The notes beneath the pieces are model-generated. The model was not told the origin of the DNA, did no database searches, and worked only from the letters and a program-made list of their open reading frames with translations. A stretch of 64,000 nucleotides of DNA. It comes from Cryptosporangium arvum DSM 44712 (lineage in GTDB: Bacteria; Actinomycetota; Actinomycetes; Mycobacteriales; Cryptosporangiaceae). Both the position numbers and the translations under genes were made by a program. Shown in pieces: positions 44,522 to 54,500 of this stretch. How positions within the stretch are numbered: position 1 is the stretch's first letter; each line of letters starts with the position of its first letter. The stretch lies in the NCBI RefSeq assembly GCF_000585375.1, contig NZ_KK073874.1, forward strand, positions 6,292,894 to 6,356,893, given 5' to 3'.

Positions 44522-44553
44522 CCGGTCCGGGCCCGGTCGAGGGCCCGGACCGG
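44522..44553 (+). promoter_or_regulatory. 13-bp perfect stem-loop between mimD and mimG
   Basis: Arms 44522-44534 (CCGGTCCGGGCCC) and 44541-44553 are exact complements with a six-base loop GGTCGA. No T-tract follows, and the mimG ribosome site AAAGGAG comes directly after it. It could end part of the transcripts, stabilise the upstream mRNA or set the ratio of enzyme to chaperonin. Confidence 0.6.
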
Positions 44554-44558
44554 GCTGA

Positions 44559-46223
<1,665 letters not shown>

Positions 46224-46224
46224 G

Positions 46225-46437
46225 ATGGACCGCTCCTGGGACGTGGGCACCCTTCTGATCGTGGCGGGCGCCCTCGTCCTGGGCCTGTTCCTCGCGCGTA
46301 TCGGGTGCCTGCGCGTGGTGGATCCGGCCTGGCTGCCGACCGCGGTGCTCCGGCGGGTCGATTTCCTCACCCGCGCGACTCCGCTGATCATTTCCGCGTG
46401 CGTCGTCGCTATCCTCGCCGGTCTCATATTGAGATGA
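46225..46437 (+). CDS. Small two-helix membrane protein
   Basis: 70 aa, one base after the mimG stop (TGAGATG). Two hydrophobic segments are clear: VGTLLIVAGALVLGLFLARI and ATPLIISACVVAILAGLIL. It has no recognised family. Position between the mim operon and the iron-uptake genes suggests a minor role with the monooxygenase or in membrane placement. No ribosome site of its own is evident beyond the mimG end, so it is likely coupled. Confidence 0.7.
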   Translation: MDRSWDVGTLLIVAGALVLGLFLARIGCLRVVDPAWLPTAVLRRVDFLTRATPLIISACVVAILAGLILR

Positions 46438-46446
46438 GCGACTCCG

Positions 46447-46460
46447 TTAGACCGCTCTAA
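46447..46460. promoter_or_regulatory. DtxR-type operator candidate TTAGA-ccgc-TCTAA
   Basis: Inverted repeat 10 bp before the DtxR-family gene; it resembles the TTAGG-n-CCTAA core of DtxR/IdeR boxes. It is nested in a second pair GACTC (46440-46444) / GAGTC (46464-46468) with nearly the same centre. It probably serves self-regulation and control of feoAB. Confidence 0.5.
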
Positions 46461-46469
46461 TTTGAGTCC

Positions 46470-47144
46470 ATGAACAATTGCTGCACGATCGAGCACACGC
46501 CGACCGTCGAACGGTATTTGAAGGTATTGTTCGAGAACCGCGGCGGCATTTCCACGGTGGCGAGAGCACTCGGGGTCGCTCCACCCACGGTCACCGCGAT
46601 GGTGCACCGTCTCCGGGACAGCGACCTGGTCGAGCCGGACGCGCTGCGCCTCACCGCGCACGGCCTGCGTCACGCGCACGGCGCCGTCCGGCGCCACCGG
46701 TTGCTGGAGACCTTCCTGCACGACGTCCTCGGCGTGAAATGGGACGAGGTGCACACCGAGGCGGAGAAGCTCGAGTTCGGGCTGAGCGAGCGGCTCGAGG
46801 ACCTCATCGACACCCGGCTCGGCCATCCCCGGCACGACCCGCACGGCGACCCGATCCCGCCGAAGAACGGCGCCCACGACGAGGGCACCGAGATGCCGCT
46901 GGCGCTGGCGCGGCCCGGCGACCGGTTCCGGGTGTTGCGCGTCGGCGACCGGGACCCGGGTGCGCTGCGTGCGCTCGCAGCGCTGCGGGTGGGGCTCGGC
47001 GCCGAGCTCGAGGTGCTCGCGCTCGGCGCCGAGCACGAGGTGCTCGCGGAGGCCGCCGGTACCCGGCGCGTCCGGACCGGCGACCGGGACCTGGTGCTGA
47101 CGGCGCCGGTGGTCCGGGTGATCCGGGGAGAGCTGACCCCATGA
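46470..47144 (+). CDS. DtxR/MntR-family metal-dependent regulator
   Basis: 224 aa. The N-terminal helix-turn-helix includes GISTVARALGVAPPTVTAMV followed by HRLRDSDLV. The dimerisation/metal domain continues with HRLLETFLHDVLGV and VHTEAEKLEFGLSERLEDLI, and a C-terminal SH3/FeoA-like domain is present. In the core metal motif (EACRWEH in DtxR, EGIEH in MntR) this protein has EAEKLEF, so the last His ligand is Phe and metal choice may differ. It overlaps feoA by 4 bp and is likely the repressor of feoAB. Confidence 0.88.
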   Translation: MNNCCTIEHTPTVERYLKVLFENRGGISTVARALGVAPPTVTAMVHRLRDSDLVEPDALRLTAHGLRHAHGAVRRHRLLETFLHDVLGVKWDEVHTEAEKLEFGLSERLEDLIDTRLGHPRHDPHGDPIPPKNGAHDEGTEMPLALARPGDRFRVLRVGDRDPGALRALAALRVGLGAELEVLALGAEHEVLAEAAGTRRVRTGDRDLVLTAPVVRVIRGELTP

Positions 47145-47365
47145 CCCTCGACGAACTCCCCCACCGTGCCCGGGCCGTCGTCGTCAGCGTCGACGGGTCC
47201 GGGCCCGACCGGAGCCGGGTGATGGACCTGGGGCTGCTGCCGGGCGCCGAGGTGACCGCCCACCTGCACAGCCCGCTGGGTGACCCGACGGCGTACCTGG
47301 TCCGCGGCTGCCTGATCGCGCTCCGGCGCTCCCAGGCCCGCCTGATCCAGGTCCGGGCGACATGA
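47141..47365 (+). CDS. feoA: FeoA family protein
   Basis: 74 aa SH3-like protein, accessory to ferrous transport. MTLDELPHRARAVVVSV opens it, RVMDLGLLPGAEVTAHL is the FeoA core and VRGCLIALRRSQARLIQV the end. It overlaps the DtxR gene and the feoB start by 4 bp each, so the three form one transcript. Confidence 0.9.
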   Translation: MTLDELPHRARAVVVSVDGSGPDRSRVMDLGLLPGAEVTAHLHSPLGDPTAYLVRGCLIALRRSQARLIQVRAT

Positions 47366-49275
47366 CCGGGCACGACTGCGACTCGTGCGGGTTGAGCACC
47401 CTGCCGGTGCGTCACGACGTCGTCGTCGCGCTGGCCGGCAACCCGAACTCCGGCAAGAGCACGCTGTTCAACGCGCTGACCGGGCTCCGGCAGCGGGTCG
47501 GCAACTGGTCCGGGACGACCGTGAGCCGCGCCGAGGGCACCTACCGTCTCGACGGCACCGCGTACCGCGTCGTGGACCTGCCGGGGGTGACGTCGTTCTG
47601 GGCGGCGGGCGCGGAGGAGCGGGTCGCGGCGGAGTTCCTGCTCGGCGCCGAGGCCGACGTCACGGTCGTGGTCGTCGACGCGCTGCGGCTGGAACGCCAC
47701 CTCTACCTGGTCCTGCAACTGCTGCGGATCACCCGGCGGGTCGTCGTCGCGCTCAACATGATCGACGAGGCCGAACGGGCCGGGGTGGTCGTCGACGTCC
47801 GCCATCTGAACCGCGAGCTCGGGGTCCCGGTCGTGCCGGTGGTCGCCCGGACCGCGCGTGGCGTCGACGCGCTGCTCGCCGCGGTCGCCACGACGGCGCG
47901 GGAGCCGCGGGCCCCCGGCGGAACGGACGTCGAGGAGTTCTCCGACGACCTGGTCACGGCCACCTTCGCCGACGCCGAGCGCCTCGCCACCGAGGCGGTC
48001 GGGACGTCCGGCCGGGCGCCGCTGCGCACGTTCGACCAGTGGCTCGACCGCGCCCTCACCCATCGCGTCTGGGGTTTCGCGACGATGGGCGCGATGTTCT
48101 TCGGGGTGTTCTGGCTGACGATCGCCGGCGCCGCCGTCCCGTCGGACCTGCTCTTCGCTCTCCTCGTCGACCACGGGCACCCGCTGGTGCGTGGCCTGCT
48201 CACCGGCATCGGAGCGCCGGGCTGGCTGGTCGGGCTGACCGCCGACGGCGTCTACCTCGGCACCGCCTGGGTGATCGCGGTGATGCTGCCGCCGATGGCG
48301 ATCTTCTTCCCGCTGTTCACCCTGCTGGAGGACTTCGGGTACCTGCCGCGGGTGGCGTTCAACCTCGACCGGTTGTTCCACGGCTCCGGCGCGCACGGCA
48401 AGCAGGCGCTGACGATGATGATGGGCTACGGCTGCAACGCCGCGGGCGTCACCGCGACGCGGATCATCGACAGTCCACGCGAACGCCTGATCGCGATCGT
48501 CACGAACAACTTCAGCATCTGCAACGGACGCTGGCCGACGCTGATCCTGATGGGCACGGTGTTCGTGGGGTCGGTCGTGCCGCCGGTCTGGGCCGGGGTG
48601 GTGGGGGCGGCGACCGTGGTGGCGGTCGCGGTGCTCGGCGTCGTCGTCACGCTCGCGGTGTCCTGGCTGCTGTCCCGGACCGTGCTGCGGGGCGAGGTCT
48701 CGGTCTACTCGCTCGAGTTGCCTCCCTACCGGCGCCCGCAGCTCTGGCGCACGATCTACGTCAGCTTGATCGACCGGACGGTGAAGGTGCTCCGGCGGGC
48801 CGTGGTGATGGCGGCACCGGCCGGCGCGCTGATCTGGATCATCGGCAACGTCGACGTCGGCGGGGTGAGCGTCGCCGTGCACCTGGTGCGGGGGCTCGAC
48901 CCGGTCGGGATGCTGCTGGGGCTCAACGGGGTCGTGCTGCTGGCCTACGTGGTGGCGGTACCGGCCAACGAGATCGTGGTGCCCGCGATCCTCATGCTCA
49001 CGCTGGCGGCGAGCGGCACCGGGCCCGCCGGGGTGCTGATCGACGCCTCGGACACCCAGGCCTACACCGTGCTGGCACACGTCGGGGGCTGGACGGTGCT
49101 GACCGCCGTCAACCTGATGCTGCTGTCGCTGCTGCACAACCCGTGCAGCACCACGATCCTGACGATCTGGAAGGAGACCAGGAGCCTGCGCTGGACCTCG
49201 ACGGCCACGCTGCTGCCGCTGGCCCTCGGCGTCCTGGTCACGTTCACCACCGCGACGCTCGCGCGCTGGCTCTGA
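47362..49275 (+). CDS. feoB: Ferrous iron transporter FeoB
   Basis: 637 aa, close to the usual length. The N-terminal G-protein domain has G1 GNPNSGKSTLFNALTG, G3 DLPG and G4 NMID. A helical spacer precedes the two Gate regions, with hallmark MMMGYGCNAAGVTATRIIDS and NNFSICNGRWPTL, the latter holding the conserved Cys. The C-terminal gate contains LLHNPCSTTILTIWKE. It imports Fe2+ driven by GTP. Placed directly after a diiron monooxygenase cluster. Confidence 0.95.
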   Translation: MTGHDCDSCGLSTLPVRHDVVVALAGNPNSGKSTLFNALTGLRQRVGNWSGTTVSRAEGTYRLDGTAYRVVDLPGVTSFWAAGAEERVAAEFLLGAEADVTVVVVDALRLERHLYLVLQLLRITRRVVVALNMIDEAERAGVVVDVRHLNRELGVPVVPVVARTARGVDALLAAVATTAREPRAPGGTDVEEFSDDLVTATFADAERLATEAVGTSGRAPLRTFDQWLDRALTHRVWGFATMGAMFFGVFWLTIAGAAVPSDLLFALLVDHGHPLVRGLLTGIGAPGWLVGLTADGVYLGTAWVIAVMLPPMAIFFPLFTLLEDFGYLPRVAFNLDRLFHGSGAHGKQALTMMMGYGCNAAGVTATRIIDSPRERLIAIVTNNFSICNGRWPTLILMGTVFVGSVVPPVWAGVVGAATVVAVAVLGVVVTLAVSWLLSRTVLRGEVSVYSLELPPYRRPQLWRTIYVSLIDRTVKVLRRAVVMAAPAGALIWIIGNVDVGGVSVAVHLVRGLDPVGMLLGLNGVVLLAYVVAVPANEIVVPAILMLTLAASGTGPAGVLIDASDTQAYTVLAHVGGWTVLTAVNLMLLSLLHNPCSTTILTIWKETRSLRWTSTATLLPLALGVLVTFTTATLARWL

Positions 49276-49286
49276 GAGGAACCCCC

Positions 49287-49823
49287 ATGGACTGGCAGGA
49301 ACAAGCTGTCGCCGGACTCGGCGCCCTGACCCCGGAGCGGGTTCCGGCGCTGGAGCTGCTCTTCCTCGACGCGCTCGCCGTGCACCTGATGGGGCCCGAC
49401 CGCCCGGCGCCCCCGTACACGGTCGAGCACGGCACGGTGGCCGCCGGTCACCTGCTGCGTGCCGTCACCGGCTCCGCGATGGCCACGCTCGACGTCGTGC
49501 CGCCGCCCACCCCCGGCATCGAGGCGGCGCGCGCCGCGATCGGCGCCGGTGCCCGCGCGTTCGCCTCCGAGGGCCGCCCCGGCGTCACCCGGCTGGTCAA
49601 CCGGTTCCTGGGGGCCGCGGTGGGCGAGCTCGAGGTCCATCGCGACTCGGCCGACGGGCAGACCCGCTCGCTGTTCACCTACGGGCTGCTCGCGCTGGCG
49701 TCCGGTCCGCAGAACCGGGTGACGCCGGCCGCGGGTGACGGCGTCGGCGAGATCTTCCGCGGCTGGGACCGGCTGATCGGCGTCGGTTTCGTCCCCCCGT
49801 GGCGGATCGTCGCCCTCGGCTGA
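49287..49823 (+). CDS. Uncharacterised protein downstream of feoB
   Basis: 178 aa, 11 bp after feoB with GAGAGGA as ribosome site. No recognised family. It is helical and alanine-rich in the middle (GIEAARAAIGAGARAFASEG), with a conserved-looking end (FRGWDRLIGVGFVPPWRIVA). No signal peptide or membrane helix. Position suggests co-transcription with feoAB, hence a possible link to iron. Confidence 0.65.
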   Translation: MDWQEQAVAGLGALTPERVPALELLFLDALAVHLMGPDRPAPPYTVEHGTVAAGHLLRAVTGSAMATLDVVPPPTPGIEAARAAIGAGARAFASEGRPGVTRLVNRFLGAAVGELEVHRDSADGQTRSLFTYGLLALASGPQNRVTPAAGDGVGEIFRGWDRLIGVGFVPPWRIVALG

Positions 49824-49877
49824 AACCGGCTCCGCCTCCGGCGGGAACCGATCGGGCCGCGCTACCGTCTCATCATC

Positions 49878-50726
49878 ATGGTTGCGAAGCGGATTTTTCG
49901 GTCAGCAGTGCTCGGAACGGTACTCGTTGCCTCGGGTTGCGGGACCGTCGCCACCGCCGACGTCAACTCGGCCAGCCCGTCGGAGGGTCCGACGGTCTCC
50001 GAGGAACTCGTCCTGCGGGTGGAGGCCGTCGGCGGGTTCACGCCGCCGAGCTGGACCTACAGCCGCATCCCGATGGTGAGCATCTACGCCGACGGCCGGG
50101 TGATCACCGAGGGGCCGCAGGTCACCATCTATCCGGCCCCGGCCATGCCGAACCTCCAGGTCGCGACGATCTCCCGGGCCAAGGTCGACGAGCTGGTCGG
50201 CGCGGCCCGCCGCGCGGGCGTCGGCGCCACGACCGACTACGGCCAGCCGGGCGTTGCCGACGCGACCACGACCCGCTTCACGCTCGTCGAGGACGGCACG
50301 AAGGCCACCACCGAGGTCTACGCGTTGAGCGAGACCCGGGAGGAGGACCCGGCCCTGTCCGCGGCGCAGCGGCAGGCCCGCGAGCGGATGCGGGCGCTGC
50401 TGAACACGCTGCGGCGGCCCCCGGGCGGCGACGAGACGTCGTACGCGCCGACGTCGCTGGCCACGGTCGTGAGCGCGTACACCGCACCCGGGTCGGAGAC
50501 CCCGCCGCCCGCCCGGGCCTGGCGTGGCGCTGCCCTGCCCGGCCCGGTCGTCGGGCCGGCCGACCTGCACTGCGTCACGACGAGCGGCGACGCCCTGCGC
50601 GACGTCCTGGCCGACGCCGAGAGCGCGAACGTGCAGACGCCGTGGACCTACGGCGGCAAGCAGTGGTCGGTGGCGTTCCGGCCGTTGCTCCCGGACGAGA
50701 CCGGCTGCGAGTCGCTGGGCAAGTAG
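49878..50726 (+). CDS. Putative lipoprotein
   Basis: 282 aa. The N-terminal RIFRSAVLGTVLVASGCGTV is a signal peptide with lipobox VASG|C, so it is likely lipid-anchored outside the membrane. The remainder is beta-rich with pairs such as PMVSIYADGRVITEGPQVTI and a C-terminal VGPADLHCVTTSGDALRDVL. No family is recognised. It ends before a strong bidirectional hairpin. Confidence 0.75.
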   Translation: MVAKRIFRSAVLGTVLVASGCGTVATADVNSASPSEGPTVSEELVLRVEAVGGFTPPSWTYSRIPMVSIYADGRVITEGPQVTIYPAPAMPNLQVATISRAKVDELVGAARRAGVGATTDYGQPGVADATTTRFTLVEDGTKATTEVYALSETREEDPALSAAQRQARERMRALLNTLRRPPGGDETSYAPTSLATVVSAYTAPGSETPPPARAWRGAALPGPVVGPADLHCVTTSGDALRDVLADAESANVQTPWTYGGKQWSVAFRPLLPDETGCESLGK

Positions 50727-50767
50727 TCCCTGGGAAAGTGGTCCCTGGGTAGGTAATGGTGAGCGGA

Positions 50768-50795
50768 TAGCCCCGTCCCGCCCCGAACGGGGCTA
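50768..50795. terminator. Bidirectional terminator-like hairpin
   Basis: TAGCCCCGT at 50768-50776 pairs perfectly with ACGGGGCTA at 50787-50795 around a ten-base loop. It lies between the convergent ends of the lipoprotein gene (50726) and the small hypothetical (50822). Confidence 0.7.
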
Positions 50796-50821
50796 CCCGT
50801 CACCCGATCGTGTCCGGCCGG

Positions 50822-51076
50822 TCAGGCCGGTTCGCGCAGCTCCGCGCCCGAGTCGATCTCGCCGCGGGCCTCGGCCTGGAGCACCAGCTCGGCCCAACCC
50901 CGGCGATAGCACGGCCAGTCGCCGGGGTACACGTGCGTGGCCGACCCGCAATAGCTCGGGTCCGCCGCGTCGACCACGTGCTCGGCGATCAACGCCCGCG
51001 CGGTGACCACGTCGTCCCAGACGTAGTTCCGGTGCCATGCGCCCATTGACACGCTCCCACTGTCCAAATCGGACAT
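50822..51076 (-). CDS. Small hypothetical protein
   Basis: 84 aa from the ATG at 51076 (MSDLDSGSVSMGAWHRNYVW); MGAWHRN 11 codons later is an alternative start, and the frame is open to 51133. It contains two Cys residues in PSYCGSATHVYPGDWPCYRR. Family not recognised. It is divergent from an XRE/DUF397 pair, a setting in which small partner proteins are common in actinomycetes. Confidence 0.55.
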   Translation of the reverse strand: MSDLDSGSVSMGAWHRNYVWDDVVTARALIAEHVVDAADPSYCGSATHVYPGDWPCYRRGWAELVLQAEARGEIDSGAELREPA

Positions 51077-51238
51077 CACGCCTGACCGCGTCCTCGGAAT
51101 GCCTTGTGTCCGAGAGTATGGGCAAACTCGCAATACGCAAGACTCAAACCGCCCCGACGCAATACCAGTTCTCGCACGCAGAACGCGTCCCCAAAATGCA
51201 AGACTGCACCGGGACGCCTAACAGAAGGGACGTCTTCC

Positions 51239-52153
51239 GTGGATGAAGTCAGCCCCACGCTCGCGCGGCGCATGCTCCTCTCCACCCTGCAGCGCCTCCA
51301 CAAAGCTGACGGGCGTTCCACCGATGTGATCGGCACCGAGGTGGGGGTCGACGGGTCCACGGTCGCCCGCTGGCTGGCCGGCGGGAAACGGAAGTTACGC
51401 GCGCACGAGATCCGCGGGCTGTGCGACGCGTACGGCGTCGACGACGATACGAAGAACCAGCTCGTGCGGCTGGCCCTGGAGGCCGGCAGCGCCGGCGTCA
51501 CCCAGCGCCTGTCCTGGTTCGCGACCTACCAGTTCGGCATGTTCCTCGACCTCGAGCGCGACGCCCGGCGCGTCGTCACGTTCGAGTCCACAGTGGTGCC
51601 CGGCCTGCTGCAGACCGCGGGCTACGCCCGCGCCGTGATCCGGGCCGGCGCGCCCGGCGCGGGCCTGAGCGAGGCCGACGTCGACGAGCGTGTGCAGTTG
51701 CGCCTCGAGCGCCAGTCGGTCCTGCGCCGCGACCGGCCGGTCGAGCTGCTCGCCATCCTGGACGAGGCCGTGCTCCGGCGTCCGATCAGCGACCCGGACG
51801 CCATGCGCGCCCAGCTGGCACACCTGCTCACGGCGAGCCAGTGGCCGAACGTCACGATCCAGATCCTTCCCTTCTCGGCCGGACCGCACGCCGCCGCGGC
51901 CACCGGCCCCTTCGTCCTCTTGTCGTTCGACCACCTCGGGGAGGCTCCCGGGGAGATCGCCTACGGCGAGAATCCGGCAAATGCCCTGTATATGGAGACA
52001 CAACAGGAAACGGACCGGTATCTGCACGTTGTGGAGTATCTGGTGGGGCAGGCACTGAGCCCGACCGCCTCAGCGGCAATGATCGCCGGTGCGATGCAGG
52101 AGTACGGAGCCGAGAAGGAGGAGGAGACAGTTCATGAGACCGCCCGAACCTGA
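51239..52153 (+). CDS. XRE-family regulator with DUF5753 domain
   Basis: 304 aa from the GTG at 51239, with GAAGGGA about nine bases upstream; the frame is open to 51104 but that part is not protein-like. The helix-turn-helix is near residues 25-60 (STDVIGTEVGVDGSTVARWL). The DUF5753 domain follows, with ATYQFGMFLDLERDARRVVT, FESTVVPGLLQTAGYARAVI and the C-terminal PFVLLSFDHLGEAPGEIAYG. Such proteins pair with a downstream DUF397 protein and often influence development and antibiotic production in Streptomyces. It overlaps the DUF397 gene by 20 bp. Confidence 0.88.
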   Translation: MDEVSPTLARRMLLSTLQRLHKADGRSTDVIGTEVGVDGSTVARWLAGGKRKLRAHEIRGLCDAYGVDDDTKNQLVRLALEAGSAGVTQRLSWFATYQFGMFLDLERDARRVVTFESTVVPGLLQTAGYARAVIRAGAPGAGLSEADVDERVQLRLERQSVLRRDRPVELLAILDEAVLRRPISDPDAMRAQLAHLLTASQWPNVTIQILPFSAGPHAAAATGPFVLLSFDHLGEAPGEIAYGENPANALYMETQQETDRYLHVVEYLVGQALSPTASAAMIAGAMQEYGAEKEEETVHETART

Positions 52154-52352
52154 GTTGGACGCCAATAGAGTGCGCTGGCGGAAATCTGCCCGGAGCGGCA
52201 CGAACGGCAACTGCGTCGAAGTAGGGGCCGCCGCGACCGCGATCGGTGTGCGCGACACCAAGGACCGGGGACACGGCCCGGTCCTGGCGTTCAGCCACCC
52301 GACCTGGCAGGCGTTCCTGGAGGGCTGCAAGGCAGGCGAGTTCGACCTCTAG
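52134..52352 (+). CDS. DUF397 protein
   Basis: 72 aa from the ATG at 52134, which has GGAGGAG upstream. The DUF397 pattern is plain: RWRKSARSGTNGNCVEVG, then VGVRDTKD-like VRDTKDRGHGPVLAF and a final WQAFLEGCKAGEFDL. Usually the partner of an XRE/DUF5753 regulator, as here. Confidence 0.9.
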   Translation: MRPPEPELDANRVRWRKSARSGTNGNCVEVGAAATAIGVRDTKDRGHGPVLAFSHPTWQAFLEGCKAGEFDL

Positions 52353-52368
52353 GAGCACGCACCTCGAC

Positions 52369-52409
52369 GAGGGCGGCCGACCCATCCGGCGCTTGGGTCG
52401 GTCGCCCTC
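52369..52409. terminator. Long terminator hairpin after DUF397 gene
   Basis: Arms 52369-52384 and 52394-52409 pair over 15 of 16 positions (GAGGGCG and CCGACCCA on the left) with a nine-base loop. It separates the DUF397 gene from the convergent thiolase and can act in both directions. Confidence 0.8.
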
Positions 52410-52464
52410 TGCGGTTGTATATACCCGGGTGGTCACCTGAGTCCATCGTCGACAGTACGAACCC

Positions 52465-53625
52465 TCAGACCTCGAGGACGAGGGCGCCACCCTGACCGCC
52501 GCCGGCACACATCGCGGCGACGCCGACGCCGCCGCCCGCACGGCGCAGTTCGTACACGAGCGTGGTCACCATCCGGGCCCCCGACGCGGCGATCGGGTGC
52601 CCGAGGCTGCAGCCGCTGCCGGAGAAGTTCACGGTGTCCTCGTCGAGCCCGAAGTGGCGGCAGGCCGCGACCGGCACCGACGCGAACGCCTCGTTGATCT
52701 CCCACCGCGTGACGTCGCGAGTGGTCAGGCCGGCCCGGTCCAGCACCTTCGTGATCGCGGCGAGTGCTCCCGCGCCGGTGCGCCGGGGGTCGACGCCGAC
52801 CGACGTCCAGGCCCGGACCGTCGCCAGCGCCTCGAGCCCCTGGTCGGCACCGGCGACCGTCACCGCGGCCGCCGCGTCGTTCGTACCGCTCGCGTTGCCG
52901 GCCGTGATCGAGAAGCCCTCGATCTCCGGGTGCAGAACCGGGAGCGCGGCCAGCCGCTCGACACTGGTGTCCCGCCGGGGGTGCTCGTCGACCGCGAACT
53001 CCACCACCGAACCGTCCGGCGTGGACACCGTGATCGGCACGATCTCGTCGGTGAACCTGCCCGCGTCGATCGCGGCGACCGCGCGCCGGTGCGACCGCAG
53101 CGCCCACGCGTCCATGTCCTCGCGGGACAGGCCGAACTCCCGCGCGGTGTTCCAGCCGACCGTGATCGACATGTCGGTGTTCGGCGCCTCGGCGGTGTTC
53201 GGGTGCGTGCCCGGGTACCAGGGCTCGACCTGATCGACGGTGCCGGGAACCCGGCGGGTCAACCGCGGCATCAGCGACGAGGCCTGCACTCCCCCGGCGA
53301 CGACGACCTTCTCCATGCCGCTGGCGACGCCGGCCGCCGCGAGCCCGATCGACGACAGGCTGCCGGTGCAGTGCCGGTTGACCGCGAGGCCGGGAACCCC
53401 GGTCATCCCGGCGACCACGGCCGCGTACCGCGCGAGGTCACCCCCGCCGTACAGCGACTCGGCCAGGATCACGTCGTCCACGCGCTCCGGGTCGAGGCCG
53501 GAGCGGCGCACGGTCTCCACCAGGATCGCGGTCGCGAGGTCCTCGGCGGCCGTCTGCGCCAGCGTTCCCCTGCGCGCGGTGCCGATCGCGGTCCGGGCCG
53601 CGCTGACGATGACGGGCTGGGCCAT
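52465..53625 (-). CDS. Thiolase (acetyl-CoA acyltransferase)
   Basis: 386 aa from the ATG at 53625 (MAQPVIVSAARTAIG). The nucleophilic Cys is in NRHCTGSLSSIGLAAAGVAS; the catalytic His is in INEAFA and SLGHPIAASGARM; the second Cys is in MCAGGGQGGALVLEV. It cleaves 3-oxoacyl-CoA to a shortened acyl-CoA and acetyl- or propionyl-CoA. It is divergent from the SDR gene across 94 bp holding a palindromic operator, and probably belongs to the acyl-CoA pathway downstream. Confidence 0.93.
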   Translation of the reverse strand: MAQPVIVSAARTAIGTARRGTLAQTAAEDLATAILVETVRRSGLDPERVDDVILAESLYGGGDLARYAAVVAGMTGVPGLAVNRHCTGSLSSIGLAAAGVASGMEKVVVAGGVQASSLMPRLTRRVPGTVDQVEPWYPGTHPNTAEAPNTDMSITVGWNTAREFGLSREDMDAWALRSHRRAVAAIDAGRFTDEIVPITVSTPDGSVVEFAVDEHPRRDTSVERLAALPVLHPEIEGFSITAGNASGTNDAAAAVTVAGADQGLEALATVRAWTSVGVDPRRTGAGALAAITKVLDRAGLTTRDVTRWEINEAFASVPVAACRHFGLDEDTVNFSGSGCSLGHPIAASGARMVTTLVYELRRAGGGVGVAAMCAGGGQGGALVLEV

Positions 53626-53654
53626 CCGTGCACCTCTTCCTCGGGGATGCGCCT

Positions 53655-53685
53655 TACTGTAGCGCTTACCGGTAAGCCGACAGTA
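53655..53685. promoter_or_regulatory. Nested palindrome with CTTACCGGTAAG core (TetR-type operator)
   Basis: CTTACCGGTAAG (53665-53676) is a perfect 12-bp palindrome, flanked by TACTGT (53655-53660) and its complement ACAGTA (53680-53685). It sits between the divergent thiolase and SDR starts. The core shares the TACCGG half-site with the repeat in front of the TetR gene at 56584. Confidence 0.6.
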
Positions 53686-53719
53686 GGCTTCGGGCAGCGT
53701 CCGTCCCGAGGAGGAGCAC

Positions 53720-54490
53720 GTGGAGCTGAGCGGATCGTCTGCCCTGGTCGTCGGCGGAGCGGGGGGCTTCGGAGCGGCGACGGTCCGCCGCCTGCACGCG
53801 GCCGGAGCCCGGGTCGTCATCGCCGACCTGCAGGAGCAGAACGGCAAGGCGCTGGCGGCCGAACTCGGCACCGGCGCACGGTTCGTGCCCACCGACGTCA
53901 CGAGCGAGGAGTCGGTCGACGCGGCGATCGCGGCGGCCGCGGAACTCGGCCCGCTTCGTGCGAACGTGATCGTGCACGGCGGCCCGGCGGCGGGGAAGCG
54001 GATCGTGAACCGGTCCGGCGAGCCGTACCCGGTCGCGACGTTCCGGCGCACCGTCGAGATCTTCCTCGTCGGCACGTATCACGTGCTCAGCAAGGCCGCG
54101 GCGGCGATGGCGAAGACCGAGCCGCTGGACTCCGGCCAGCGCGGTGTGGTGATCACCACCGCGAGCATCGCCGGGTTCGAGGGGCAGGTCGGGCAGTCCG
54201 ACTACTCGGCCGCGAAGGCCGGCGTCATCGGCATGACGCTCACCGCGTCCCGCGACCTCGCGCCGGCGGGCGTGCGGGTCATGTGCATCGCCCCGGGGGT
54301 GTTCTTCACCCCCGCCTACGGTTCGATGAGCCGGGAGGAGGCCGAGACCCGGTTCGGCAACAACATCCCGAACCCGAAGCGGCTTGGCGAGCCCGACGAG
54401 TACGCGAAGCTCGCGCTCTCGATCGTCGACAACGACTACCTGAACGGGACGACGATCCGCATCGACGCTGCTCAGAGGTTCAACATCTAG
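53720..54490 (+). CDS. SDR-family dehydrogenase (3-hydroxyacyl-CoA type)
   Basis: 256 aa from a GTG with GAGGAGGAG upstream. The cofactor motif is VVGGAGGFGAATVRRLHAAG. The catalytic Ser and YxxxK are in TTASIAGFEGQVGQSDYSAA followed by K. The C-terminus NGTTIRIDAAQRFNI is typical. It resembles HSD17B10-type 3-hydroxyacyl-CoA dehydrogenases, which oxidise the hydroxyl before thiolase cleavage, so it likely pairs with the divergent thiolase. Confidence 0.9.
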   Translation: MELSGSSALVVGGAGGFGAATVRRLHAAGARVVIADLQEQNGKALAAELGTGARFVPTDVTSEESVDAAIAAAAELGPLRANVIVHGGPAAGKRIVNRSGEPYPVATFRRTVEIFLVGTYHVLSKAAAAMAKTEPLDSGQRGVVITTASIAGFEGQVGQSDYSAAKAGVIGMTLTASRDLAPAGVRVMCIAPGVFFTPAYGSMSREEAETRFGNNIPNPKRLGEPDEYAKLALSIVDNDYLNGTTIRIDAAQRFNI

Positions 54491-54500
54491 AATCGACGGT

